Source of the DNA: Streptomyces alboflavus
Lineage (GTDB): Bacteria; Actinomycetota; Actinomycetes; Streptomycetales; Streptomycetaceae
DNA: 62,737 bases
NCBI RefSeq assembly: GCF_000716675.1
Contig: NZ_JNXT01000054.1
Span: 1 to 62,737, forward strand
Direction of reading: 5' to 3'
Shown here: one piece after another, positions 46,593 to 55,414 of the stretch
Layout of the letters: every line of letters starts with the position of its first letter
Numbering within the stretch: the stretch's first letter is position 1
The notes under the pieces: generated by a model
The model's input: only the letters and a program-made list of their open reading frames with translations
What the model was told of the DNA's origin: nothing
The model's database searches: none
Program-made: the position numbers and the translations under genes

Positions 46593-46979
46593 CTACTCCC
46601 CCGACCCGTACGCCCGCGTGATGATCTCCAGCTTGTGGCCGTCCGGGTCGTCCCAATACACCCCGCGGCCGCCGTCGTTCGTGTTGATCTGGTTCTCCTG
46701 CGTGTGGTACGGGTCCGCCCAGTAGGTCAGGCCCCGCTCCTTGATGCGGCCGAAGATCGCGTCGAACTCGCCCTCGGAGACGAGGAACGCGTAGTGCTGG
46801 GGCACCAACGGGCCGCCGTCGCCCTCGTAGTAGTCGAGCGTGACGCCGTTGGGGATCTCCACGGGGATGAACGGGCCGTACTGCGGGCCGACTTCGAGCC
46901 CCAGGATGTCGGCGAGGAACTGCGCGGACGCCTTCTTGTCCGTGGCGGCGACAATCGTGTGGTTCAGCTCGATGGTCAT
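46593..46979 (-). CDS. VOC (glyoxalase/dioxygenase) superfamily protein
   Basis: This 128-residue protein has two beta-alpha-beta-beta-beta halves of the vicinal oxygen chelate fold: MTIELNHTIVAATDKKASAQFLADILGLEVG, and later YAFLVSEGEFDAIFGRIKERGLTYWADPYHTQ and GGRGVYWDDPDGHKLEIITRAYG. Likely metal ligands include the His of LNHTIV and the Glu of LEII. It is convergent with the hydrolase gene. The reaction is unknown; the size suits a single-domain, dimeric member. Confidence 0.9.
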   Translation of the reverse strand: MTIELNHTIVAATDKKASAQFLADILGLEVGPQYGPFIPVEIPNGVTLDYYEGDGGPLVPQHYAFLVSEGEFDAIFGRIKERGLTYWADPYHTQENQINTNDGGRGVYWDDPDGHKLEIITRAYGSGE

Positions 46980-47221
46980 CGTGCGGACCTCCTCGTAGCG
47001 CGGCCGGTACGGCTCTGCCCGGCCTTGCGGTGTGGACCTGTGTGCCTGACATCGACCACGCTACGTTCGGCCGCCCGACCCCACATCGGTCAGCGGTTCG
47101 GCGCCCGCTGCGCATTGCGCCCTAGGCCCGTGGTCGCAGTCGAAATCCGGTCACGGGGCCCGCACCGCCGACCTCACCGACTTCGCCGCCGCCGTCCGGG
47201 CGGCCGTCCCGTCCCACCAGG

Positions 47222-48274
47222 TCAGATCGTCCCCGCGTCGATCACGAAGCGGTAGCGCACGTCGCTCGCGAGCACCCGCTCGTACGCCTCGTTGATCTGG
47301 TCGGCCGAGATCAGCTCGATCTCCGCGCCCAGGCCGTGCTCGGCGCAGAAGTCCAGCATCTCCTGGGTCTCCTGGATGCCGCCGATGCCGGAGCCCGCGA
47401 GGCTCCTGCGGCCCAGGATCAGGGAGAAGAGGTTGAGCGACACGGGCTCCTCGGGGGCGCCCACGTTCACGAACGCGCCGTCCGTCTTCAGGAGGCCCAG
47501 GTACTTGTCCAGGGGCAGGGGCGCCGACACCGTGGAGACGACCAGGTCGAGGCTGCCCGCGAGCTGCTCGAAGGTGGCGTCGTCGCTGGTCGCGTAGTAG
47601 TGGTCGGCACCCAGGCGCAGGCCGTCGTCCTTCTTGCGCAGGGACTGCGAGAGGACGGTGACCTCGGCGCCCATGGCGTGCGCGATCTTGACGGCCATGT
47701 GGCCGAGCCCGCCGAGTCCGACGACGGCGACCTTCTTGCCGGGGCCCGCGTTCCAGTGCGCCAGCGGGGAGTACGTGGTGATGCCCGCGCACAGCAGCGG
47801 CGCGGCGACGTCCAGGGACAGGCCGTCGGGGATGCGGAGGGTGAAGGCCTCGTCGACGACGATGCGGGTGGAGTAGCCGCCGTAGGTGGGCCGGCCCTCC
47901 TTGTCGAGGGCGTTGTACGTCTGGATGTTGCCCTGGGCGCAGTACTGCTCCAGGCCCGCCTTGCAGTTCTCGCACTCCCGGCAGGAGTCGACCATGCAGC
48001 CGACACCGACGCGGTCGCCGACCTTGAACCTGGTGACGTCGGCGCCGACCTCCGCCACCACACCGGCGATCTCGTGGCCGGGCACCATCGGGAAGATGCC
48101 CTCGCCCCAGCCGTCGCGGGCCTGGTGGATGTCGGAGTGGCAGATGCCGGCGTACTTGACGTCGATCAGGACGTCGGAGGCGCCGACGGCGCGGCGCTCG
48201 ATGGTGGTGCGCGCCAGCGGGGCGCCGGCGGCGGGGGCTGCGTAAGCGGGGACGTTCATGGTCTGTGCGGTCAT
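47222..48274 (-). CDS. zinc-dependent alcohol dehydrogenase (NAD(P)-dependent)
   Basis: The 350-residue enzyme belongs to the cinnamyl-alcohol-dehydrogenase-like MDR family. Catalytic zinc ligands are in [10 protein letters not shown] (about residue 45) and [10 protein letters not shown] (His, about 67). The structural zinc Cys cluster is [20 protein letters not shown]. The Rossmann motif is [17 protein letters not shown] (about residue 185). It reduces or oxidises aldehydes and alcohols. The start is likely the ATG at 48274; another in-frame ATG lies 15 bases later. An MmyB-type regulator gene is divergent and probably controls it. Confidence 0.93.
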   Translation of the reverse strand: MTAQTMNVPAYAAPAAGAPLARTTIERRAVGASDVLIDVKYAGICHSDIHQARDGWGEGIFPMVPGHEIAGVVAEVGADVTRFKVGDRVGVGCMVDSCRECENCKAGLEQYCAQGNIQTYNALDKEGRPTYGGYSTRIVVDEAFTLRIPDGLSLDVAAPLLCAGITTYSPLAHWNAGPGKKVAVVGLGGLGHMAVKIAHAMGAEVTVLSQSLRKKDDGLRLGADHYYATSDDATFEQLAGSLDLVVSTVSAPLPLDKYLGLLKTDGAFVNVGAPEEPVSLNLFSLILGRRSLAGSGIGGIQETQEMLDFCAEHGLGAEIELISADQINEAYERVLASDVRYRFVIDAGTI

Positions 48275-48422
48275 GCCATCGACGCTGTCACCTGCGGAAA
48301 GACCTACCCAGCCCTCCGTTGCGCGTACGTCCGGCGGGCCTACCACGGGCCGTCCTACCCCTGCCCTGCCTACCACTGGCAGTGTCAGGCCCCTGCGTCG
48401 GCGAGGCGGAATACTGGACATC

Positions 48423-49337
48423 ATGGACGACAACGCGCCCACCCCCCGGCGGCAGCCGGAGACCCTCGACCCGCGCGCCGAGCTGAGCGAGTTCCTGCGT
48501 ACCCGCAGGGCCCGGTTGCAGCCGCACGACGTCGGCCTGCCCAGCTTCGGGCGGCACCGGCGGGTGCCGGGGCTCAGGCGCGAGGAGCTGGCGCAGCTCG
48601 CCGGGGTGTCGGTGGCGTACTACACGCGCCTTGAGCAGGGCAACGGCCGCAATGTGTCGGGCGAGGTCCTCGACGCCATCGCGCGCGCCCTGCGCCTGAG
48701 CGACGCCGAGCACGCCCACCTGACGCACCTGGCGCGGCCGACCGCCCACAAGAAGAAGAAGGCGACCCGGCCCCAGCACCTGCGCCCCGCGGTGCAGCAC
48801 CTGATGGACGCCATGGACGGCGTCCCCGCCTACGCCCTGGGGCGGCGCTCGGAGATCCTCGGCTGGAACAGGCTGGCGGCGGCGCTGTTCGGCGACTGGG
48901 GGCTGCTTCCGCCCGAGGAGCGCAACTGGGCGCGGCTGACGTTCCTGAGCGAGGACATGCGGACGCTGTTCGACGAGACGTGGCAGCAGAAGGCGTCGGA
49001 CATGGTGAGCTTCCTGCGGATGGAGGCGGGCTGCTATCCGAACGACCCGCTGCTGTCCGCCCTGGTCGGCGAACTCTCCGTGAAGAGCGAGGAGTTCAGG
49101 CGGCTGTGGGCCGAGCACGACGTGCGCGAGAAGGGTCACGGCGTCAAGCGCCTGCGCCACCCCGTGGTCGGCGAGCTGACCCTGTCGTTCGAGTCCATGC
49201 GCCTGCCCGACGACTATGAACAGACCTTGGTGACGTACCACGCGGAGCCGGGCTCCCCGTCGGCGGAGGGCCTGCGGCTGCTCGCGAGCTGGGGCGTGGA
49301 CGCGGCGGCCCCGGCGGCCCGCAGTGAGGTGCCGTAG
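48423..49337 (+). CDS. XRE regulator with MmyB-like ligand domain
   Basis: This 304-residue protein begins at the ATG at 48423. Residues 20-85 hold the HTH ([43 protein letters not shown]). The C-terminal part (about 115-270) is an MmyB-type PAS-like ligand domain with [22 protein letters not shown], then [17 protein letters not shown] and [28 protein letters not shown]. Such regulators often sit divergently from dehydrogenases, exactly as here, and may bind a fatty-acid-like ligand. Confidence 0.92.
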   Translation: MDDNAPTPRRQPETLDPRAELSEFLRTRRARLQPHDVGLPSFGRHRRVPGLRREELAQLAGVSVAYYTRLEQGNGRNVSGEVLDAIARALRLSDAEHAHLTHLARPTAHKKKKATRPQHLRPAVQHLMDAMDGVPAYALGRRSEILGWNRLAAALFGDWGLLPPEERNWARLTFLSEDMRTLFDETWQQKASDMVSFLRMEAGCYPNDPLLSALVGELSVKSEEFRRLWAEHDVREKGHGVKRLRHPVVGELTLSFESMRLPDDYEQTLVTYHAEPGSPSAEGLRLLASWGVDAAAPAARSEVP

Positions 49338-49369
49338 GGGCCCGCCGGGTCAGGAGTGGTACCGCCGGG

Positions 49370-49981
49370 TCAGGAGCGGTAGCGGGGGAACTTGGCCGTG
49401 TCGATGGTCCACCGGCCCATGGGGACGGCGTCGCCGAACTTGTACCGGCGCGGGGTGTCGGCGTACCGGGGCTCGCCACTGGTCGTGTCCGGACCGGAGT
49501 GCACGGTGATCGTGCCGTCCCTGGGGTCGACGATCACGTACTCGGGGACGCCCATGCGGGGGTAGTCGCGGAGCTTGGTGATGTAGTCGTTGCCGGGATT
49601 CGACGAGGAGACGACCTCAACGGCTACGGACACATCAGGGGCGAACGCGGCGAAGTCTTCGGTCTCCCGCTCGTAGGCCTCTTGGGTCATGACCAACAGG
49701 TCGGCTGTACGGCACAGACCGAGCTCGGGATGGTCGACACGAGTCTCGGCAAAGGTGGCGGCCGTCTCATCCTGGTTCTCGACCTGATGGCTGATCATGA
49801 TCACGATACGTCCGTGCGTCGTTGTCGGGGACATCATGTGGACGGTGATCTCCTGGTTCGCGATGTCTGCCCGCACACGGTCGCCCTGCCGGTCCGCCTG
49901 CGCCTCGACTGCTTCGACAAGGCCGCGGAACCGCTGATACGTGGCTGCCGGCATGTTCTGCTCGACCTGCTGCGCACTCAT
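49370..49981 (-). CDS. Uma2-family (DUF820) nuclease-fold protein
   Basis: This 203-residue protein has a PD-(D/E)XK-type fold: PELGLCRTADLLVMTQEAYERE, the acidic strand DVSVAVEVVSSSNPGNDYITKLRDYPRMGVPEYVIVDPRDGTI with the Glu-x-x-Ser-Ser-Ser and Lys motifs, and a later beta part. The Uma2 family is abundant in Streptomyces and cyanobacteria; its role is not established, and an endonuclease function is only suggested by fold. The ATG is at 49981. Confidence 0.9.
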   Translation of the reverse strand: MSAQQVEQNMPAATYQRFRGLVEAVEAQADRQGDRVRADIANQEITVHMMSPTTTHGRIVIMISHQVENQDETAATFAETRVDHPELGLCRTADLLVMTQEAYERETEDFAAFAPDVSVAVEVVSSSNPGNDYITKLRDYPRMGVPEYVIVDPRDGTITVHSGPDTTSGEPRYADTPRRYKFGDAVPMGRWTIDTAKFPRYRS

Positions 49982-50086
49982 GCTGCGACTCCCTTACGCG
50001 TGTGGTGCCCGGCCGCGCGGCCGGATCCCGTTTTCCACGGTACCCGCCGCGCGCCCGGACCACCTGCCCCTTCCCCGTACGGGTGA

Positions 50087-50875
50087 TCAGGGCTGGTACG
50101 GCGGCGCCGCCCCCCAGTTCCACAGCGGCACCGGCTGGGCCGTGGGCCGGGCCGCGTCCGGTCCCGAGAAGTACACCGCGAGGCGCGTGCCCCACTCGAC
50201 GTACGCGACGAACGCCGAGCGGAACTCCGCGTCCGTCGGCAGCCCGGCCTCGTCCGCCGCGTCCTGGATGAGGTTCACCCAGCGGCGCCGCTGCGGCTCC
50301 GTGATGCCCTTGCCGAAGTGCTTGCCGACCATGTGGGCGTGGGCGCCGGAGCCGTCCTCGCCGCCGTGCTCCTTGGAGTACGCCGCCGGGCCGCCGAAGA
50401 CCTCGCCGAGCCACCGCGCGACGTGCGCGGCGTGTTCGGGCGCGAGGCCCGCGAAGACCGGGGCGAGCAGGTCGTCGGCGAGCACCTTCTCGTAGAAGAC
50501 CTCGGTGAGGCGGTCGAAGCGCTCCGCGCCGCCCGCCCACGCGTACAGCGTCGGCGTGGAGGCGCCGGATCCGCGCACGGACGTCGGCGTGTAGTGCCGC
50601 ATCTCCTCGATGTTCTCGACGTAGGGACGGATGTGCGCGAAGGAGTCCTGGAACTGCTGGGAGGATCTGAAGCCCTCCAGGTGGTCTTTCGTGGACGTCC
50701 AGGTGATGCGCAGGATGAAGTGTTCGAAATCCTCCTCGCAGCGCGTGAGTTCGTAGTCCACGCACTGCGGCGCGGCGGCCAGCGGGACGGCGGCGAGGGT
50801 GTACGCGGCGAGGAACTCGGCGGCGCGGTCCTCGGGGACGCGGTAGCGGATGTACTCGACGGTGTGGGCGCTCAT
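50087..50875 (-). CDS. ABM domain - truncated globin fusion
   Basis: This 262-residue protein joins an N-terminal antibiotic-biosynthesis-monooxygenase-like domain (residues 1-95: YIRYRVPEDRAAEFLAAY, then CVDYELTRCEEDFEHFILRITWTS) to a group II-type truncated haemoglobin (about 105-235: YAWAGGAERFDRLTEVFYEKVLADDLLAPVF, with heme His in AHMVGKHFGKGI, and WVNLIQDAADEAGLP). The fusion may link a small oxidoreductase or heme-binding step to oxygen or NO chemistry. It overlaps the upstream HxlR gene by four bases, forming one unit. Confidence 0.9.
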   Translation of the reverse strand: MSAHTVEYIRYRVPEDRAAEFLAAYTLAAVPLAAAPQCVDYELTRCEEDFEHFILRITWTSTKDHLEGFRSSQQFQDSFAHIRPYVENIEEMRHYTPTSVRGSGASTPTLYAWAGGAERFDRLTEVFYEKVLADDLLAPVFAGLAPEHAAHVARWLGEVFGGPAAYSKEHGGEDGSGAHAHMVGKHFGKGITEPQRRRWVNLIQDAADEAGLPTDAEFRSAFVAYVEWGTRLAVYFSGPDAARPTAQPVPLWNWGAAPPYQP

Positions 50876-51294
50876 GGGGTGACGGCTTCCTTCTCCCTGG
50901 CAGACGGGGCCTTGGCGCCCCAGTCCCAGAGTGCTTGCAGGACTTGACCCAACTCCCGGCCGTGCGAAGTCAGCTCATAGGTGACGGCGGGTGGCCAGCC
51001 GGGCGTCCGCGTGCGCCGGACGACCCCGGCGTCGGTCAGCTGGGTCAACCGCTCCGCAAGTACTTTGTCGGACAACTGCGGGAGGGCGGCGGCCAGTTCG
51101 CTGTACGCGTACACGTCACCCGAGAGCAGTTCGCGGACCAGGAGCGTCGTCCAACGACCGCGCAGCGCCGCGAGGGTGACCTCGACGGGGCACTCGGCGG
51201 TGGGCGTGGTGACGCGGGCGCGCGGGTCGTCGGGCAGGCCGGGGCGCGGCTCCCGGGTGGCCGGGGGTGCCTGCCTTACCGTTCGGTGAGCCAC
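50872..51294 (-). CDS. HxlR-family transcriptional regulator
   Basis: This 140-residue protein has the HxlR winged helix: CPVEVTLAALRGRWTTLLVRELLSGDVYAYSELAAALPQLSDKVLAERLTQLTDAGVVRRTRTPGWPPAVTYELTSHGREL. The GTG at 51294 is preferred because AGGAGG sits 7 bases upstream. An ATG at 51321 would add nine residues but has no site. Its coupling to the globin fusion suggests redox or aldehyde sensing. The divergent gene starts 26 bases away. Confidence 0.88.
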   Translation of the reverse strand: MAHRTVRQAPPATREPRPGLPDDPRARVTTPTAECPVEVTLAALRGRWTTLLVRELLSGDVYAYSELAAALPQLSDKVLAERLTQLTDAGVVRRTRTPGWPPAVTYELTSHGRELGQVLQALWDWGAKAPSAREKEAVTP

Positions 51295-51319
51295 GGGCGC
51301 GCCTCCTACTGTGCCGGTC

Positions 51320-51694
51320 ATGAGCACTTTCATCCTGCCCCAGCGCCCCGAGGACGTGCCGTCGGCGTTCGCCGAGCGGTTCAACAGCGGCGACCCGGCC
51401 GCCGTCCGTGAGCTGTACGAACCCGGGGCCTGTTTCGTCCCCGAGTCGGGTGCCCCCGTGCGCGGCGCCGACGCCGTCGCCGCGCAGAACGCCCCGTTCC
51501 TCGCCCTCGGCCTGCCCATCTCCGTGACGCCCCGGCGCGTGCACGTCGTGGACGACATCGCGCTCCTGCTCGTCGACTGGGAGATCGGCGGGAAGGTGGC
51601 GGCCACCGCCACGGACGTGGCGCGCCGGGGCGCCGACGGGTACTGGCGCTATCTGATCGACAGCCCGTTCGGTGCGGGGCGCCGGGACTCCTGA
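51320..51694 (+). CDS. SnoaL-like/NTF2-fold protein (DUF4440 type)
   Basis: This 124-residue protein begins MSTFILPQRPEDVPSAFAERFNSGDPAAVRELYEPGACFVPESG, the usual opening of NTF2-fold SnoaL-like proteins, then VHVVDDIALLLVDWEIGGK and a terminal strand (YWRYLIDSPFG). Such proteins are often small isomerases or binding proteins; no catalytic residues can be assigned. There is no Shine-Dalgarno before the ATG at 51320, so it may be leaderless, sharing the control region with the HxlR gene. Confidence 0.82.
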   Translation: MSTFILPQRPEDVPSAFAERFNSGDPAAVRELYEPGACFVPESGAPVRGADAVAAQNAPFLALGLPISVTPRRVHVVDDIALLLVDWEIGGKVAATATDVARRGADGYWRYLIDSPFGAGRRDS

Positions 51695-51819
51695 ACGCGG
51701 CGGGACGCGTGCCCCACCCCCGTGGAGGCACGCGTCCCTCGGCTCGCGCCGCATGTTCCCTCAACTCACGCCGTACGCGCCCCTCTTCCCGTCCGCGCCG
51801 TTCGCTTCCGGAAGTACGG

Positions 51820-51906
51820 GTTCATGTCCCGACGTAGACATCTCACTTCCCGACATGCGCGTCTCACTTCCCGATGTACGACGCGTCTCACTTCCCGAAG
51901 TACGCG
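51820..51906. repeat. imperfect tandem repeats at the 3' end of the first subtilase gene
   Basis: Three copies of TCTCACTTCCCGA (starting 51841, 51862, 51886), each followed by a GTACGCG-like ending, plus a degenerate copy at 51820. The last copy contains the subtilase stop and final codons (AYFGK), so the gene end has been tandemly duplicated downstream of its stop. Confidence 0.65.
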
Positions 51907-54900
51907 TCCCGGATGGCCACCGTCGCCCTGTTCCCCTTCTTGTCCTCGACCTCGGCGCGGAAGGACACCGACTTGCCCGCGGCCGGGTTCTTCACGGCGA
52001 TCCGGCCTTCGCGCACGGCCGCCTTCTTCCAGGTGCGGCCCCGGTCGTGGGAGACGTACACGGCGAGGGACTTGAGGTTCGCGCCCGCGGCGTCGCCCTG
52101 GACCGTCACCGGCACGGACTGGGTCACCCCGGCGGGCGCCCGGCTGTCCAGCCCCACCTTCGGAGTGAAGCGGACCGTCGACGCGGGGAGCCGGGTCTCG
52201 CCGCTCGCCTTCCTGGAGCGGAACGTCCAGCTCGCGTCGATGCGCGAGGACGCCGTCGCCACGCGCGGGTCCCGCCGCACCGACGTGGTCAGGCGGTAGT
52301 CGGCGGCCGCCGCGGGGACCGTGAAGGACTCGTCGCCGGAGAGCGGGTCCTTGTTCGTGGCGATCTTCCGGCCGTCGCGGTAGAGGGTCGTCCGCACCGA
52401 GGAGAAGTCGGACTCGCCCTCGTGCCCCGCGCCGTCGGCGGCCACCGGCACGAAGCCAGTGATCTTGTTGCCCTCGCGGGAGATCCCGAGGTCGTATCCG
52501 AGGCGCGGCCCGAACACGGCCGTGTTGAACGCCTTCGTGTAGGTCCTGCCCGCCTTGAATGTCTGCGGCGAGAGGACGTAGTACTCCGCCTCGTCGCTCT
52601 GGGCGCCGTTCTCGTCCACGGCCAGCTGCAGGAAGCGTGAGTGCCACTTCACCTTGTCCTCCGTGGACACGTGGAACGTGCGGGTGCTGCGGGCACGCTG
52701 CGGCACGTCCCAGGCGTCTATGCGCCCCCTGCCGCCGGGCAGCTTCCCGGCAACGCCGGCCACCCCCTCCTTGCCCGTGGCGGACGCCCCCAGGCCGACC
52801 CGCACCGTGGCCAGGTCGGCGGCCTCGACGTGCTTGGTGTAGCCGGTCGCGAACCGGTCGACCTTGCCGCCGACGAGGATGTCGTACTGCTCGTCGGCGC
52901 CCTTGACCCAGTGCCCGGACCACTGTTGGTGCAGCGCGCCGTCCGTGACTTCGGGGCCGAGGTGCGCGGTGCGCAGCGGGGCGAAGGAATCGAGGAACAT
53001 CTGGCCGCCGTCGCCGCTCTTGGTCTGGTACCGCGGCCAGGCATGCACCTGCCGGGCGTCCTTGTCGGGCACCGTGATGTCCACCGGCTTCGCCTTCCGG
53101 GCGTCCACCGTCAGGGTCATGTCCTTGGTGACGTCCAGCTTGGGCCGGGCGAGCCAGTCGACGCCCTTGGCGCTGTCCTCGGGGTCCTGGTAGATCTTGG
53201 TGTCGAGCAGGTAACCACCCCTGGGCACCCGGATCTTGACCGTTCCTGACAGGTCGTTGGCGTAGAAGTCGTGGTCGGCGCCGGGTCCGCTCAGACCGGT
53301 GAGGGCGGACGAGTAGAACCTCGCGGGCCGGCCGTCCCGCCCGATGTACTTCAGGGTCACGTCGAACGCCTCCCCCTCGCGCCGCACCACGGCGGCCGTG
53401 CGCACGGCCTGGCCGCCGCCCTTCGCCGCGACGTACGCGGAGTAGGCGCCGTGCCCGGCGCCGCCGATCCTGGTGCGGGCCGTCAGGCGGACCGACGCGC
53501 GCCCGCCCGCGGGCACCGTGACCTTCTTCGCGCCGAGCGTGTAGAAGCCGCGAGGGGCGGGCCGCCCCTTCGGGTCGGTGGCGGTCACCGACAGGTCGAG
53601 GGTGACGTCCTTCGTCCCGAGGTTCTTGTACGTGACCTTCCGGGTGACCGGCCTGTCGTCGGCGTGCGGCCACTTCGGGGCGCCGAAGTTCAGCGACACC
53701 GGGTCGGCGACCACCGTCTGGCCGATGGCCCTGTCGACGGCTATGCGCCCCGAACCCTGCTGGTACGGCGTGTACGCGCCGCCCTTCGCAGAGGACGTCA
53801 GGGCGCGCTTGAGGTCGGCCGCCCGCCAGTTGGGGTGCCGCTGCTTGAGCAGGGCGGCGGCGCCCGCGACGTGCGGGGTCGCCATCGACGTACCGGAGAT
53901 CGTCAGATAGCCCTCGGGCTTCTGGCCGACTTCCTGCTCGATCTCGCTGCCCGGCGCGGCCGCCGCCGTGATGTCGACGCCGGGCGCCGTCACGTCCGGC
54001 TTGACCGCGCCGTCGCCGCGGCGCGGGCCCTGGTTGGAGAAGTCCGCGAGCTTGTCCCCGCCGTCGACCGCGCCGACGGTCAGCGCCGCGTCCGCGCTGC
54101 CCGGCGAGTCGACGGCGCCGGGAGAGCCCTTGTTGCCCGCGGCGGCCGTGATCAGGACGCCCTTGTCGGCGGAGATCCTGTTGACCGCCTCCTCCAGCGG
54201 GTCGACGCCGATGGCGTCGGGTCCGCCGAGGCTCAGGTTCACGACATCGGCCCCTTGCGCGGCCGCCCACTCCATGCCCGCGATGATCCCGGAGTCGCTG
54301 CCCTCGCCGTCGTCCCCGAGCACCTTGCCGTTCAGGATCTCGGCGCCGGGTGCGACGCCCTTGAACCTGCCGCCCGACTTCGCCCCCGTACCGGCCGCCG
54401 TGGACGCGACGTGCGTGCCGTGCCCGACCCGGTCCTCGGTGCCGGCGGCGGCGGTGAAGTTCCGCGCGCCGACGATCCGGCCCTTCAGGTCCGGGTGGGT
54501 GGCGTCGACTCCCGTGTCCAGGACGGCGATCCTGACGCCCTTGCCGTCGTACCCGGCCGCCCACGCCTTCGGCGCCCCGACCTGCCGGACGCTCTTGTCG
54601 AGGCTCGCCTTCCGCGTCCCGTCCAGCCAGACGCGGTCGACGCCGGACGCGGTGCCGCGCCTGCCGCCGGTGAGGGTCTTCCAGAGCGCGGCCGTGTCCC
54701 GCTTCGGGGTGGTCACGGCGTCCGCGTTCAGGGAGGTCAGGGTGCGGCGGACCGCCGTGTCACCGGCCGCGCGGACCCCGGCTCTGGCGCCGCGCGCGGC
54801 GCCCTTGTAGCCGACGATCAGCTTCAGGCCGTTCCGCTGGGCCGTGCGGTTCGCCTTGCTGGTCAACTCCGAGACGTCGAAGAGGCGTTGGTCGACCCGG

Positions 54901-55223
54901 CCCTCGGCGATGAGCCGCTCGGCGTCCGCGGGCAGGACGAGGACGCGCCCGCGCACGGTCCGGGCGCTCACGGGGACGCGCTCGCGCCCCTTGGCCGGAG
55001 TGAAGCCGAGCAGGCGGCCCGTGGCCGCGACGGTGACGCGGTCGCCGGTGACGAGGGTGACGTGGTGCACGGAACCGGTCAGGGCCCGGTGCGGCGGCCC
55101 GGCCTGCGCGGACGCCCGCCCGGAGCCCGGCAGGTCCGCCCCCGCCGAAGCGGGCCCGACCACCCCCGCCGCCAGTGCCACGGCGATCGCCGCCGCGCAC
55201 GCCTTCTTCCTGTGCTGACGCAA
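51888..55223 (-). CDS. secreted subtilisin-like serine protease (S8), complete
   Basis: This 1111-residue extracellular protease has a signal peptide (RKKACAAAIAVALAAGVVGPASAG) and a propeptide. The subtilase catalytic domain has Asp in VRIAVLDTGVDATHPDL (about residue 235), His in VGHGTHVASTAAG (about 269), the oxyanion Asn in AAAGNKGS, and Ser in TISGTSMATPHVAGAAAL (about 443). The C-terminal 550 residues are beta-rich Fn3-like domains ending AYFGK. It starts at a TTG after GGGGGAAGTC, the same leader as its paralog. Substrates are unknown; such proteases usually degrade environmental protein. Confidence 0.93.
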   Translation of the reverse strand: MRQHRKKACAAAIAVALAAGVVGPASAGADLPGSGRASAQAGPPHRALTGSVHHVTLVTGDRVTVAATGRLLGFTPAKGRERVPVSARTVRGRVLVLPADAERLIAEGRVDQRLFDVSELTSKANRTAQRNGLKLIVGYKGAARGARAGVRAAGDTAVRRTLTSLNADAVTTPKRDTAALWKTLTGGRRGTASGVDRVWLDGTRKASLDKSVRQVGAPKAWAAGYDGKGVRIAVLDTGVDATHPDLKGRIVGARNFTAAAGTEDRVGHGTHVASTAAGTGAKSGGRFKGVAPGAEILNGKVLGDDGEGSDSGIIAGMEWAAAQGADVVNLSLGGPDAIGVDPLEEAVNRISADKGVLITAAAGNKGSPGAVDSPGSADAALTVGAVDGGDKLADFSNQGPRRGDGAVKPDVTAPGVDITAAAAPGSEIEQEVGQKPEGYLTISGTSMATPHVAGAAALLKQRHPNWRAADLKRALTSSAKGGAYTPYQQGSGRIAVDRAIGQTVVADPVSLNFGAPKWPHADDRPVTRKVTYKNLGTKDVTLDLSVTATDPKGRPAPRGFYTLGAKKVTVPAGGRASVRLTARTRIGGAGHGAYSAYVAAKGGGQAVRTAAVVRREGEAFDVTLKYIGRDGRPARFYSSALTGLSGPGADHDFYANDLSGTVKIRVPRGGYLLDTKIYQDPEDSAKGVDWLARPKLDVTKDMTLTVDARKAKPVDITVPDKDARQVHAWPRYQTKSGDGGQMFLDSFAPLRTAHLGPEVTDGALHQQWSGHWVKGADEQYDILVGGKVDRFATGYTKHVEAADLATVRVGLGASATGKEGVAGVAGKLPGGRGRIDAWDVPQRARSTRTFHVSTEDKVKWHSRFLQLAVDENGAQSDEAEYYVLSPQTFKAGRTYTKAFNTAVFGPRLGYDLGISREGNKITGFVPVAADGAGHEGESDFSSVRTTLYRDGRKIATNKDPLSGDESFTVPAAAADYRLTTSVRRDPRVATASSRIDASWTFRSRKASGETRLPASTVRFTPKVGLDSRAPAGVTQSVPVTVQGDAAGANLKSLAVYVSHDRGRTWKKAAVREGRIAVKNPAAGKSVSFRAEVEDKKGNRATVAIRDAYFGK

Positions 55224-55414
55224 GACTTCCCCCTGCCGTCGAAGTGTGGTCCGGACGTGCGTTCCGGACGAACGAAGCGGCTCCCGGCGCCTGTGGGGCC
55301 CCGGGAGCCGCTCCTCTCACTCCTTCAACTGTCCGCGGGATTCAGGTCGGTTCCCGGCGGACGCGGATCAGTTCCCTTGCCGCGAAGGTCACTTCCGCCG
55401 TGAGGCGGTGAAGG

